A stretch of DNA of 64,000 nucleotides from Azospirillum oryzae (GTDB taxonomy: Bacteria > Pseudomonadota > Alphaproteobacteria > Azospirillales > Azospirillaceae), in assembly GCF_900177515.1 (NCBI RefSeq), contig NZ_FXAK01000010.1, positions 434,001 through 498,000 on the forward strand. The letters run 5' to 3'. This document shows, in pieces, positions 46,566-56,104 of the stretch. Every line of letters begins with the position of its first letter. Positions within the stretch are counted from its first letter, which is position 1. The notes under the pieces were generated by a model. That model made no database searches. It was not told where the DNA came from and worked only from the letters and a program-made list of their open reading frames with translations. The position numbers and the translations under genes are program-made.

Positions 46566-48736
46566 CACAACAGCTCCCGCAGATCGAGCACCAGGATCAG
46601 ACGGCCGTCGCCCAGCACCGCCGTACCGGCATAGCCGCTCAAGGATCGCAACACCCCGGTCATCGGGCGCAGAACCACGTCGGCGCGCTCGCCGACATCG
46701 TCCACCGCCACGGCGACCGGCCCGTCGCCAAGTTCGGCCAGCACAACGCAATCGGCCTCGCGCACGCGCTCGTCGCCGGGCTGGCCCAGCAGGCGGCGCA
46801 GGCGGACCAGCGGCACCACCCGGTCGCGCAGCACCACGCTTTCCGCCCGCTTGACCCCGCGGATCTCGGCGCGCGGCACCCGCTGGACACCGCCGACCAG
46901 CGCCACCGGAATGCCGTAGAGCGATCCCGCCGCCTCCACCACCACGACGCGGGTGATGCTGAGCGTCAGCGGCAGCGACAGCCGCACCCGCGTGCCGCTG
47001 CCGGGGGTGGAGGCGATCTCCACCCGGCCGCCGGCACGCTCCACCGCCGCCCGCACCGCATCCATGCCGACGCCGCGGCCGGACAGGTCGGACACGCTGT
47101 CGGCGGTGCTGAAACCGGGGGCGAAGACCAGCCGCACCGCGTCGTCATCGCTGAGCGCCGCCGCGGCGTCGGGCTCCAGCAGCCCCTTGGCGACGGCGGC
47201 GCGGCGCATCGCCGCCGGGTCGATGCCGGCCCCGTCGTCCGATACCTCCACCACCACCCCACCCTTGTCCTGGAAGGCGCGGACCCGCAGCGTGCCGGCC
47301 GGCGGCTTGCCCGTCGCCGCCCGCCGCTCCGGCGCCTCGATGCCATGGTCCAGCGCATTGCGCACCAGATGCAGCAGCGGCTCGCCCAGCACGTCGAGGA
47401 TGTCCTTGTCGGCCTCCGTCTCCGCCCCCTCCAGCACCAGCTCTACCGTCTTGTCCAGCCGGCGTGCGGTGTCGCGCACCAGCCGGGGCAGCGGGTCGAA
47501 CACGCGCGCCAGCGGCAGCAGCCGAAGCCGCAGCGCCGCATGGCGCAGGTCGCCGACCAGACCGTCCAGCCGGGCTTCGAAGCTCTTCAGGTCGCGGGCC
47601 ATCTCGCCGTCCCCGGCGCGGCGGACCAGCGGCCCCAGCTGTCCCTTCACCACCGACAGCTCGCCGACCAGCGCCATCAGCGCGTCCATCCGCTCCGGCT
47701 CCACCCGCAGGACGCGGCGCGGGGCGGCGGTGGCGGGACGGGGCTCGGCCACGGCCGGCTTTTCCGCAGGTCCGTCGGCCAGAAACCGGCGCAGCGTGTG
47801 AGCGTCGGTGCAGGCGGCCTCCACGGCGGCGCGCTCCGTCGCCCGCCCCAGCGCCGTCAGGATCGCGGCGACCGCCCGCGCCGCCGCGGCGCGGCGGGAG
47901 TCGCGCTCTGCGGCGTTGCCGGGCAGATCGAGGATGCGCGCCTGCTCATCCAGCATCGCCGCCGCCAGCGAACCCGGCGGTGCCGCGGAAGGCGCAAGCA
48001 TGGGGGCAAGCGCGACGCTGCCGATCCGCACCTGATCGGGCACGCTGCGGAAGGCGGGCGTCACCGCCTCCACCCCGGCGCCGCTCAGGGCGCGGAAGCG
48101 CAGGAGGCAGCGGTAGGGGTCCATCTCCGCCAGGGGCGGCAGCGGCTCCGTCGGCTCGACCCGCAGCAGCCGCAGGTCGGGCACCCGGCGGAACAGCGCC
48201 AGCGGGTCGTCGCCGGTGAAGAAGCATTCCGGATCGGGCGTGTAGTCGATGGCGGTCAGCGCGCCTTCGCCCACGGCTGCGCGCTCCGTGTCCGTCAGCG
48301 CCGCCACCCACGGGAAAGCGTCCGCCTCTCCAGCGGAAGCCGCCGCATCGGTTGTCGTCTCTCCCCCCGCCATCCCGCGGACCAGCGTCTCCGCCGCCGC
48401 CGCCGCATCGGCGGGCAGCGCGCCGGCCTCCTCCAGCGCCGCCACCCAGCGGGCGCACTGGTCGAGCGCGCGGAACAGCCGGTCGGCCAGCTCTGGCGTC
48501 ATGGCGCGCCGGCCGTCGCGCAGCAGCGACAGCGTGTCCTCCCCGGCATGGACCAGGAGGGTGAAGGGCGCCATGTCGAACAGGGCGCTCGCCCCCTTCA
48601 GCGTGTGGAAGGCGCGGAACAGCTCGTCCACCGACGCGCGGTCGGCCGGGTCGCGCTCCAGCGCCAGCAAGGCGGCACCGGCCGTCTCCAGCAGCTCCTG
48701 CACCTCGACGACGAACTGGTCGAACAGCTCGCTCAT
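46565..48736 (-). CDS. cheA: Chemotaxis histidine kinase CheA
   Basis: 723 aa. Order: Hpt domain with phosphoacceptor His44 in RAFHTLKGASALFD, linker and a poorly conserved P2-like region (about 145-270), dimer domain (about 340-400, RVEPERMDALMALVGELSVV), ATPase (LGEPLLHLVRNALDHGIEAP, VSDDGAGIDP, LSGRGVGMDAVRAAVE), and a CheW-like P5 domain ending the protein. All catalytic motifs are intact. It would take signal from the soluble receptor through the triple-CheW protein and phosphorylate the two CheY proteins and CheB. Confidence 0.96.
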   Translation of the reverse strand: MSELFDQFVVEVQELLETAGAALLALERDPADRASVDELFRAFHTLKGASALFDMAPFTLLVHAGEDTLSLLRDGRRAMTPELADRLFRALDQCARWVAALEEAGALPADAAAAAETLVRGMAGGETTTDAAASAGEADAFPWVAALTDTERAAVGEGALTAIDYTPDPECFFTGDDPLALFRRVPDLRLLRVEPTEPLPPLAEMDPYRCLLRFRALSGAGVEAVTPAFRSVPDQVRIGSVALAPMLAPSAAPPGSLAAAMLDEQARILDLPGNAAERDSRRAAAARAVAAILTALGRATERAAVEAACTDAHTLRRFLADGPAEKPAVAEPRPATAAPRRVLRVEPERMDALMALVGELSVVKGQLGPLVRRAGDGEMARDLKSFEARLDGLVGDLRHAALRLRLLPLARVFDPLPRLVRDTARRLDKTVELVLEGAETEADKDILDVLGEPLLHLVRNALDHGIEAPERRAATGKPPAGTLRVRAFQDKGGVVVEVSDDGAGIDPAAMRRAAVAKGLLEPDAAAALSDDDAVRLVFAPGFSTADSVSDLSGRGVGMDAVRAAVERAGGRVEIASTPGSGTRVRLSLPLTLSITRVVVVEAAGSLYGIPVALVGGVQRVPRAEIRGVKRAESVVLRDRVVPLVRLRRLLGQPGDERVREADCVVLAELGDGPVAVAVDDVGERADVVLRPMTGVLRSLSGYAGTAVLGDGRLILVLDLRELL

Positions 48737-49143
48737 GGCGCGTCCTCCCTGTCGGGCGGCCGTCCGGTCAGCAGCCGCGCCGCCTCCACCAGCATCTCCG
48801 GCCGCGGCGGCTTGACGATGTACCAGTTGGCGCCGGCCAGCAGGGCCTGCTCGCGGTCGCTGTCCTTCGATTCGGTGCTGATCATGATGGCGGGCACGTC
48901 GCGCAGTCCGGGGTCGCGGCGCAGGACGCGCAGCATGGTATAGCCGTCCATCTTGCGCATGTTGACGTCGACGATCACCAGATCCGGCGGCGTCGCCATG
49001 GCGCGTTCCAGCCCTTCGATGCCGTTCACCGCCTCGTCAACCACGAAGCCGTCGGCCTCCAGCACGCGGCGGCTGAAGGCGCGCACGGTCACGGCGTCGT
49101 CCACCACCAGGATGCGCGGCCCGCCAGCGTTGGTTCCACTCAT
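48733..49143 (-). CDS. CheY-like response regulator
   Basis: 136 aa from ATG 49143; the longer open frame lies over cheR. Receiver domain only: acidic pair LVVDDAVTVRAFSRRVLE, phosphoacceptor in DLVIVDVNMRKMDGYTMLRV, Thr/Ser ISTESKDSD and Lys in WYIVKPPRP. No output domain. It sits between cheR and cheA with 4-bp overlaps on both sides, so it is probably the main CheA target. Confidence 0.94.
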   Translation of the reverse strand: MSGTNAGGPRILVVDDAVTVRAFSRRVLEADGFVVDEAVNGIEGLERAMATPPDLVIVDVNMRKMDGYTMLRVLRRDPGLRDVPAIMISTESKDSDREQALLAGANWYIVKPPRPEMLVEAARLLTGRPPDREDAP

Positions 49144-50027
49144 GCCGCACCCCCGTCGACCGGCTTCTGGTAGAGAATGGCGTCGGGGAAGCGGCGCGGG
49201 ACGAACAGCGACGACATGCGGCTCATGCTTTCCGAATGGCCGAGACAGACGAAGCCGCCCGGCGCAAGGGCATCGTGGAACATGCTCGCCGCCTCCCGTC
49301 GGCCCAGATCGTCGAAATAGATCAGCAGGTTGCGGCAAAAGATCACGTCGATCCCGCGGAAGGCCCGCACCTGCTGCGGGTCGGCGATGTTGACCAGAGA
49401 GAAATCGACCGATTCCCGCAGATCCTCCACGATCTGCCAGCGCGGCCCGCCGGCCTCCGCCGCTCCGCGCAGGGGCTGGAAATACTTGGCGCGCAGATGG
49501 GCCGGCAGCCCCTGCAGGGCGCGCTCGTCATAGATGCCCTCGCGCGCGCGTTCCAGAACCGCGCTGTCGATGTCCGACGCCAGCAGCTCGATCTCGTAAT
49601 CGTCCACCCGGCGCCAGTTTTCCAGCAGCATGATTGCGATGGAATAGGGTTCCTCGCCGGTGGCGCAGCCGGCCGACCAGATGCGCAGCCGCGCCCCCTT
49701 CGGCCGTCCGCGCACCAGCTCGTCCAGCACGGAGTTCACCAGACAGTCGAGCTGGTACTTCTCGCGGAAGAAATAGGTCTCGTTCACCGTCATCAGGTTG
49801 ACGAGCCGCTGAAGCTCCTCGCCCGACGCCTGGAAGCGCAGCAGATTCATATAGGCGCGCAAGCCCGTCGCGCCGACCGCCTGCATGCGGGCGGCGACGC
49901 GGCGGTCGACGAAATAGCGCTTGGCCTCGGTGAAGGACAGGCCGGTGCGATCCCGCAGGAATCCGCAGAGCGTCGCATAATCCTCCTGGGACAGGCCTTC
50001 CGGCTCGGCGTCGGTCAATCCGTTCAC
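49140..50027 (-). CDS. cheR: Chemotaxis methyltransferase CheR
   Basis: 295 aa. N-terminal helical domain (LCGFLRDRTGLSFTEAKRYF), then TVNETYFFREKYQLDCLV and the SAM site RIWSAGCATGEEPYSIAIML, followed by IDVIFCRNLLIYFDD and GGFVCLGHSESM. It would methylate Glu/Gln sites on the receptor, here the soluble protein in the same operon, which lacks the usual CheR-binding pentapeptide. Confidence 0.96.
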   Translation of the reverse strand: MNGLTDAEPEGLSQEDYATLCGFLRDRTGLSFTEAKRYFVDRRVAARMQAVGATGLRAYMNLLRFQASGEELQRLVNLMTVNETYFFREKYQLDCLVNSVLDELVRGRPKGARLRIWSAGCATGEEPYSIAIMLLENWRRVDDYEIELLASDIDSAVLERAREGIYDERALQGLPAHLRAKYFQPLRGAAEAGGPRWQIVEDLRESVDFSLVNIADPQQVRAFRGIDVIFCRNLLIYFDDLGRREAASMFHDALAPGGFVCLGHSESMSRMSSLFVPRRFPDAILYQKPVDGGAA

Positions 50028-50659
50028 CGTCCCTGGAAGCTGGACCGGGCGGCGTCGACGGCGAAGGCGACGAAGGCGTCGCCGGGGAAGCGGCGGGCCA
50101 GCGTCTCCAGGCTGGACAGCGCCTCCGGACTGCCGGCCTCGGCGAGCGCTTCCACCGCGGCGAGGCAGACATTAACGTCGGCATCGCGCTCCATCACCCT
50201 CGCCAGCCAGTCGGCGCGGCTCGGATGAACGAGGCTGCCCAGCCCCTGCACCGCGAAGATGCGCAGGTCGGCGTCGGCATGGTCGAGCAGGGGCAGCAGC
50301 GCCGGGGCGGCGACCTCCGCCGGCATCTGCTGCAGGCTTTCCAGCGCCGCGTTGCGCAAAGCCGCATCCTCGCGGTCGAGGAAGGGGACCAGCGCCGCCG
50401 CCGCGTCCGGCGTGGCGATGCGGGCGAGCGCGGTCAGGATCGCCTCACGCACGCCGGCATCCCCCTCCGTCTGAAGCCGGCGGGCGAGTGCCGCCTCCGC
50501 GCCCGGCAGCGCCGCATGGCCCAACGCATGGGCGGCATCGCGACGGACCGCGGCGTCGGCATCCTCAAGCGAGGCCAACGGGTCCGGCCGGGCGCCTGTC
50601 GCGGCCGGTGCCAAGACCGGGGCCAATTCCGGAGCGGCCTTCTTCTTCACCAGTCCCAT
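50024..50659 (-). CDS. HEAT-repeat protein of the chemosensory operon
   Basis: 211 aa from ATG 50659 with GAGGAG upstream. After a basic/Pro N-terminus it has about five HEAT-type helical repeats, e.g. DPLASLEDADAAVRRDAAHA, DREDAALRNAALESLQQMP and DHADADLRIFAVQGLGSLV, making a curved scaffold for protein binding. There is no catalytic motif. Placement between cheB and cheR suggests it binds a Che protein or the output target. The stop overlaps the cheR start (ATGA). Confidence 0.85.
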   Translation of the reverse strand: MGLVKKKAAPELAPVLAPAATGARPDPLASLEDADAAVRRDAAHALGHAALPGAEAALARRLQTEGDAGVREAILTALARIATPDAAAALVPFLDREDAALRNAALESLQQMPAEVAAPALLPLLDHADADLRIFAVQGLGSLVHPSRADWLARVMERDADVNVCLAAVEALAEAGSPEALSSLETLARRFPGDAFVAFAVDAARSSFQGR

Positions 50660-50670
50660 GGCATCACTCC

Positions 50671-51804
50671 TCAATCGATCCCGACGCGCCGGCCGGCCGG
50701 CATCAGCCAGCGGGTGAGCTGGCCGGCGATCCGGCCCGACGGCAGCACGACGCCGGCACCGCCGCGCCGAATCAGGTCCTGCGGCATGCCGAAAACGACG
50801 GCGCTGTCCTCCGACTCCGCGATGGTGCGGCCGCCGCGGGCATGCAGCTCGGCCATCGCCGCCGCCCCGTCATTGCCCATGCCGGTCAGCAGCACCCCCA
50901 CCAGCCGGTCGGCGGGCAGCAGCCGCAGGGCGCTGGTCACCAGCCGGTCGGCATTGGGATGCCAGGGCCGGTCCTGCGAGGCCGGCACGCAGACCGCCTG
51001 AAGCCGCCCGCCGCGCCGCGCCAGTTCGACATCGGCGCTGCCGCGGGCGATGCAGACCATGCCCGGCGCCAGCACCGTCGCCCGCTCCACCTCCACCACC
51101 CTCAGCGCGCACAGCTCGTCCAGCCGGCGCGCCAGCGTCGCGGTGAAGGCGGCCGGCATATGCTGCGCCACCACCACCGGCCAGGGAAAGCCGGCCGGCA
51201 GCAGGGGCAGGATGTCCTCCAGCGTGCTGGGCCCGCCGGTCGAGACGCCGATCAGCACCACCCCCTCGCCGCCCATCGCCGCCACGGCTGCGGGCGACGC
51301 CGCCAACGGCGGTACGGCAGGCGGCAACTCCTCGGGCGCCACGAAATCCTCTCCGGCGATGCGGGCGCGGGCCAGCCGCAGCCGTTCGCGCAGGCCGTGG
51401 ACACGGCGCGGGCGGGAGGATGCGGCGGCGCGCACCGTCTCCACCAGCTCCTCGCCGATGCGGCCGATGGCGCCGGCGGCCGGCTTCTGCACCGCCTCCA
51501 CCGCGCCGAGCCGAAGCGCCTCCAGCGTCTCCTCCGCCCCCGCGCCGGTGAGGGCGGAGACCATGACGACGGGCTTGGGATGCTCCACCATGATGCGGGC
51601 AAGGCAGGTCAGCCCGTCCATGCCCGGCATGGTGACGTCCAGCGTCACAACATCCGGATCGACGACCGGCAGTCGCGCCAGGGCCTCCTCCCCCGTCGCG
51701 GCGGTCTCCACCCGGAATCCGGCCTCGCTCAGCAGATCCGCGATGCGCCGGCGCATCAACGCGGAATCGTCCACCACCAGCACCGTCAGCACGCCGTCCC
51801 CCAC
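50671..51804 (-). CDS. cheB: Chemotaxis methylesterase CheB
   Basis: 377 aa from a GTG at 51804 (GGGAG upstream); another GTG four codons later is possible. Receiver domain 5-120 (VLVVDDSALMRRRIADLLSE, TLDVTMPGMDG), linker, and methylesterase domain with the catalytic triad regions GVSTGGPSTLED, VVAQHMP and GMGNDGAAAM. Demethylates or deamidates receptor sites when phosphorylated by CheA. Confidence 0.96.
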   Translation of the reverse strand: MGDGVLTVLVVDDSALMRRRIADLLSEAGFRVETAATGEEALARLPVVDPDVVTLDVTMPGMDGLTCLARIMVEHPKPVVMVSALTGAGAEETLEALRLGAVEAVQKPAAGAIGRIGEELVETVRAAASSRPRRVHGLRERLRLARARIAGEDFVAPEELPPAVPPLAASPAAVAAMGGEGVVLIGVSTGGPSTLEDILPLLPAGFPWPVVVAQHMPAAFTATLARRLDELCALRVVEVERATVLAPGMVCIARGSADVELARRGGRLQAVCVPASQDRPWHPNADRLVTSALRLLPADRLVGVLLTGMGNDGAAAMAELHARGGRTIAESEDSAVVFGMPQDLIRRGGAGVVLPSGRIAGQLTRWLMPAGRRVGID

Positions 51805-51820
51805 TCCAGGCTCCCAGCCG

Positions 51821-53425
51821 TCACTGCGGGATAACAGGCAGGTCGGCCAACCGGTCCATGTCGAGCAGGCTTTCCGCGTCCATCAGCAGGATCAGGCGGG
51901 CGCCGCCGGCCATATCCCCGGCCGTATCCAGCGTCGCCACCCGGCGGATCAGCCGCCGCTGTGCCGCCGACACCGCCGGTGCCGGACCGATCCGCTCCGC
52001 CGGGACCGTCACCAGGCCGGACAGACCGTCCACCAGCAGCCCGACCAGCAGCCCGTCGCGCCCGACCACCACCACCCGACCGCGCTCGATCCCGGCGGCC
52101 GGCTTCCCGGCGGAGTCCGCGGCGGGCAGGTTCAGCAGCCGGCGCTGGTCGATCAGCGGCAGAACCTCGCCGCGCAGGGTCAGCACGCCGGCGACGAAGT
52201 CGGGCGCGTTGGGCAGCGGCGTGATGCCGTCGGGCCGGCGCAGCACCTCGCGCACGGCAGCGACCGGCAGTCCGTATTCGGCCCCGGCGAGGCGGAAGAC
52301 GACGAAGCGCTCCCCCACGCCGATCTTTCCTTCGCCGCCGTCCGCGGGCATAGCCGGTTCCATCCCGTCCCCCTTTGCCCCGTCCCGCTTTGCGCCCGCT
52401 TCCACGCCGGCCTTGTCCGCCAGTGCCGCGCCATGGCGGAACAGCCTCTGCGCCGACAGCACCGACACCAGCCGCCGCCCGCCATCCGCGCGGGCGATGC
52501 CGTCCAGATCCTCGAACTCCGGCTCGCGGGCCAGCAGCGGCGGCACCGGGTCGATCTGCGCGGGATCGAGCCGCAGGATCTCGCGCACCTCGTCCACCAG
52601 CACGCCGACGGGCGCTTGCCCCGCCCCCGGCCGCACGACGACGACGCGGCGGCCGGCCGCCTGTCCGCCGGTGCCGTCCAATCCAAACAGGGCGCGCAAG
52701 CCCACCAGCGGCAGCAGCCGGTCGCGCACCGCCATCACGCCCAGCAGATGCGCCTTGGCCCGCGCCATGCGGGCGACCTCGCGCGGGGCCGGCAGAACCT
52801 CGCGCACCCGGTCCACCGGCAGGGCGAATTCCTGCCCGGCGACCTCGAAGACCAGCAGGGCCTGGCGGTCGGCTCCGGCACCGGCCTTGGCGGCTTCGCC
52901 CGCCGTCGCAAGCCCGAATCCGCCCGTCCTGCGATCCGCCCGCCCGCCTTCCGTCCGGTCGCCGAACTGGCGCTCGATCAGCGCGTCCAGCTTCAGGATG
53001 GTGGCCGGGCCGTCGCGCAGCAGGCCGTCCAGCATGGCGGGGTCGAGCCCGCCCTCCTCCTGCGTCACCGGATCGATGCGGTCGGGGTCGCTGCGCAGGA
53101 TGCCGGCCATCGCATCCACCCGCAGCCCCACCGGTTGGCCGTGATGCCCGACCAGCACCACGCGCGTCTCCCGCGTGGCCCGGGCACCGGCCGGAACCGC
53201 CATCGGCCGGCCCAACGCCCCGGCAAGGTCGAGAACCGGCACCGCCTCGCCATGCCACTGCGCCAGCCCGTCGAGGCTGGGCGGTCCCAGCGGAATGCGC
53301 ACCAACTCCGGCAGCCGGATCACCGCGCGGACCGCCGCCAGCGGCAGGGCAAGGCGCAGGTCGCCGACCGTCACCGTGACGAAGGCGAGAGCGCCATCGG
53401 CCACGTCTTGGGCCACGGCGGTCAA
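51821..53425 (-). CDS. CheW-family adaptor with three CheW domains
   Basis: 534 aa, over three times a single CheW. CheW-like domains at about 12-155, 188-335 and 372-525, each with the recurring pattern F/V-x-LPVxxVREVL ([60 protein letters not shown]) and a LPLxxLxxLLxL strand. Linkers are Gly/Ala-rich. It could bridge several receptor or CheA units. The start is a TTG overlapping the receptor gene's TGA; GTG three codons later is an alternative. Confidence 0.9.
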   Translation of the reverse strand: MTAVAQDVADGALAFVTVTVGDLRLALPLAAVRAVIRLPELVRIPLGPPSLDGLAQWHGEAVPVLDLAGALGRPMAVPAGARATRETRVVLVGHHGQPVGLRVDAMAGILRSDPDRIDPVTQEEGGLDPAMLDGLLRDGPATILKLDALIERQFGDRTEGGRADRRTGGFGLATAGEAAKAGAGADRQALLVFEVAGQEFALPVDRVREVLPAPREVARMARAKAHLLGVMAVRDRLLPLVGLRALFGLDGTGGQAAGRRVVVVRPGAGQAPVGVLVDEVREILRLDPAQIDPVPPLLAREPEFEDLDGIARADGGRRLVSVLSAQRLFRHGAALADKAGVEAGAKRDGAKGDGMEPAMPADGGEGKIGVGERFVVFRLAGAEYGLPVAAVREVLRRPDGITPLPNAPDFVAGVLTLRGEVLPLIDQRRLLNLPAADSAGKPAAGIERGRVVVVGRDGLLVGLLVDGLSGLVTVPAERIGPAPAVSAAQRRLIRRVATLDTAGDMAGGARLILLMDAESLLDMDRLADLPVIPQ

Positions 53426-55416
53426 GCCGCGCCCAGCAGGCTGTCGGCCATCGCCGCGATCTCCTCGATCGCCGACGCCAGCTCCTCGGCCCCCTTCGCC
53501 TGCTCGCGCGCGGCCTTGGCCGCTTCGGAACCGGACAGGTTCGCGGCGGCGGCGGCGGCGGCCACCTGCTCCACGCCGACGCGGGTCTCGCGCAGCGCGG
53601 CGGTGGTCTCGTTGGCGGCGTCCAGAATCTCGCGGCCACCGGCGGTGACCACCCGCAGTTCCTGCGCGCCGGCGGTCAGGGTGACGCCGAAGGCGCGGTG
53701 GCGCGCGATCTCCGTCACCGCCGTCGCGGAGACCTCATCCACGTCGCGGCGCACCCGCAGCATCTGGTCCTGGATGTCGCGGACGATGTCCTTCACCCGC
53801 TCCGCGCTTTCCGCGCTGTCGCCCGCCAGCTTGCGGATGTCGCCGCTGACCACGGTGAAGCCACGGCCGAACTCCCCCGCCCGCGCCGCCTCGATGGAGC
53901 CGCTGACCGCCAGCATGCCGGTCTGGATGGCGACGGTGGCGATGGCGTCCACCACCTTGTCGATGCGCCGGCCGATCCGCTCCAGCGCGTCCAGCCGCTC
54001 GCCGGCGCGGCGGGAGGACTCCACCGCCTCCAACATGCCGTCGGCCAGCTTTCCGATGGTCTCGCGCGTTTCGCCCAGCAGCCCTTCCATCGAGCCGCAG
54101 CGGTCGACCGACTCGCCCGCGCGGCTGGCGGCCAGCGTCGCGGCGGCGTCGATTTCCGCGATCGCCGAGGCCAACTGGTGGGTGGCCGCGCTCTGCGCCT
54201 GCGCGCCGCCGGAGATCTGGCCGATGGCGGTCATGATCTGGGCGGCGCCGCGGTTGATCTCCTCGATGGCGGCCGACAGCTCCTCGGCGGCCGACGCCAG
54301 CTCGTCGGCGGTGGCGGCGAGATCGGCGGTTCCCTCCAGATCCTCGGCCAGTTCGGACAGCTGGCCGGCGGCGCGCTGGCTCTGGGTCAGGGCCAGCGCC
54401 TGCTCTCCCGCCGTCCGCAGCGCCTCCTCGGCGGCGGCGGACTGCTCCTCGGCGCTGGCGGCGATGGTCTCCGCCCCGCGCAGGGCCTCGCGGGCGGCCT
54501 GATCGGCCTCCACCGCGGCACGGATGGTCTCCTGCGCCCCCTGGACGATGGTCGACATGTCCGACCGCACGCCTTCCAGCTGCTGGACGATCATGCGCCC
54601 GCGCTCCACCTCCGCCTTGGCGGCGTCGGCAGAGGCGACGATGCCGGCGGCGATGGAGGCCACCGCCTCCTGGATTTCCGCGACCATCGCCTGGATGTCG
54701 TTGGCGCTGCGTTCCGACCGCTCCGCCAGCGCCTGCACCTCGTCGGCGACGACGGCGAAGCCCTTGCCGGCCTCCCCCGCCCGCGCCGCCTCGATGGCGG
54801 CGTTCAGCGCCAGCAGGTTGGTCTGGTCGGCAATGGCGGCGACGCTCTGGACGATGGTGCCGATTTCCTGCGCCCGCGCTTCCAGGTCGCGCACCAGCCG
54901 CACCGACGCCTCCTGCCGTTCGGCGGCGCGGACGATGCCTTCGATGGAGGACAGGATCTGGCCGCTGACGTCCTTCAGCGTGGCCTGCAGCGCCTCGACC
55001 CGCAGAACCGCCTGTTCCGCCGTGCTGCGCGAACGGGTCAGCAGTTCCGACGCGCGGCCGATCATGCGTTGGGACTGCTGGGTGGCGCTGGCCGATTCCT
55101 CAGCCCCGGCGGCGATCTGCTCCATCGCCCGGCGCAGTTCCTCCGCCGCCGAGGCCGCCTGGGTGACGCCGCTCGCCAGTTCGGTGGAGGCGGCGGCGAT
55201 GCCGCTGGCGGCCTGCCGGCGGCGCGAATCGGCACGCGCCCGGCGGCGCTGCGGCGCGCCCGGCGGTGCGGCTTCGGCCGTGGCGGTCTCGGTTCCGGCG
55301 GCATGATTTCCGGGGGCCTGATTTCCGGGGGCGGACCGATCCGGATCGCCGGCGGCGCCGGGCTTGCTCCGGCCGGTGTGCGCCGTGTCGATCTTGGTCT
55401 TCTTGATGAGTGCCAT
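53422..55416 (-). CDS. Soluble receptor (MCP) with two signalling tips
   Basis: 664 aa from ATG 55416. No membrane segment, no HAMP and no recognisable sensor domain; the first 70 residues are a Pro/Ala/Arg-rich tail. Then coiled-coil with a canonical hairpin tip at 196-235 ([20 protein letters not shown]) and a second, altered tip at 496-535 ([20 protein letters not shown]), exactly 300 residues apart. So the protein is two receptor-like coils in series. The CheR pentapeptide is missing at the C-terminus. It probably senses an internal state or another protein and feeds CheA through the triple-CheW adaptor. Confidence 0.92.
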   Translation of the reverse strand: MALIKKTKIDTAHTGRSKPGAAGDPDRSAPGNQAPGNHAAGTETATAEAAPPGAPQRRRARADSRRRQAASGIAAASTELASGVTQAASAAEELRRAMEQIAAGAEESASATQQSQRMIGRASELLTRSRSTAEQAVLRVEALQATLKDVSGQILSSIEGIVRAAERQEASVRLVRDLEARAQEIGTIVQSVAAIADQTNLLALNAAIEAARAGEAGKGFAVVADEVQALAERSERSANDIQAMVAEIQEAVASIAAGIVASADAAKAEVERGRMIVQQLEGVRSDMSTIVQGAQETIRAAVEADQAAREALRGAETIAASAEEQSAAAEEALRTAGEQALALTQSQRAAGQLSELAEDLEGTADLAATADELASAAEELSAAIEEINRGAAQIMTAIGQISGGAQAQSAATHQLASAIAEIDAAATLAASRAGESVDRCGSMEGLLGETRETIGKLADGMLEAVESSRRAGERLDALERIGRRIDKVVDAIATVAIQTGMLAVSGSIEAARAGEFGRGFTVVSGDIRKLAGDSAESAERVKDIVRDIQDQMLRVRRDVDEVSATAVTEIARHRAFGVTLTAGAQELRVVTAGGREILDAANETTAALRETRVGVEQVAAAAAAANLSGSEAAKAAREQAKGAEELASAIEEIAAMADSLLGAA

Positions 55417-55456
55417 GGTCCTTACCCGCCTTTCCAGCCGGTTGTTCTTGTTGCCG

Positions 55457-56104
55457 TCACGCCACCAGCCGCCCGATATAGCGGCCCAGCGTCGCCTGCA
55501 GCGCCCCGGCGGAGCCGGCGTCGAGCAGCAGGACCACCCGTCCTCCGACCACCGCCCCGTCGCCGCCCGGCAGGGTCGTGCGCAGGTCGATGTGGAACAG
55601 CACCGCGGCACCGTCAGCGGTCGGCGGCGTCCCCGAACATCCCCGCAGGATCTCCGCCGCACTGCCGCGGAACACCGCCGGCAGGCCGGTCTCCACCGGT
55701 TCGCCCAGCAGGTTGGCGACCAGGGCCAGCGCGCTGTTCAGCACGACGTTGCCCAGCTCCGCCAGGACCTCGTCCTCCATCTCGGAGGCGTCCTCCGCCG
55801 GCACGTCGGGCGGCAGGGCGGCGCGCACCAGGAACAGGCTGCCGGCCTGGGGGAAGACCAGCAGGGCGCATCCCGCGAACAGGCCGCCCAGCGTTTCGGA
55901 GATGCCCACCAGCGGCGGCGTCAGCGCCCGGTCCAGCAGCCCGGCCACATCGGCCAGCGGCACCATCTCCACCGACGGGACCGACAGCGTGACCAGCCCG
56001 CCCAGCATGCGGCCGAGCGCCGTCGATGCCCGGCCGATGCCGATGTTGCCCAGTTCGGCCAGGGCGTCGCGTTCCAGATCGCTCAGCATGGGGGCTGCGA
56101 TCAC
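55457..56104 (-). CDS. cheC: CheC-family CheY-P phosphatase
   Basis: 215 aa. Two CheC active-site helices: [20 protein letters not shown] (near residues 9-28) and [20 protein letters not shown] (near 108-127), each with the E-x2-N pair, followed by VTLSVP and VETGLP prolines. The two-site form is true CheC rather than CheX. It would dephosphorylate CheY-P. CheC usually works with CheD, but no cheD is in the window. Its start overlaps the upstream cheY stop (ATGA). Confidence 0.9.
   Translation of the reverse strand: MIAAPMLSDLERDALAELGNIGIGRASTALGRMLGGLVTLSVPSVEMVPLADVAGLLDRALTPPLVGISETLGGLFAGCALLVFPQAGSLFLVRAALPPDVPAEDASEMEDEVLAELGNVVLNSALALVANLLGEPVETGLPAVFRGSAAEILRGCSGTPPTADGAAVLFHIDLRTTLPGGDGAVVGGRVVLLLDAGSAGALQATLGRYIGRLVA

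Noticed and set aside
46400-48943. A plus-strand open frame of about 847 codons opposite cheA
   Set aside because: His/Arg/Gln-rich low-quality sequence, no ribosome site; cheA on the other strand is unmistakable.
51050-54502. A plus-strand open frame of about 1150 codons opposite cheB, the triple-CheW gene and the receptor
   Set aside because: It is the antisense shadow of GC-rich genes: Arg/Ser/Pro/Ala-rich without domains, while the minus-strand frames carry clear Che motifs.
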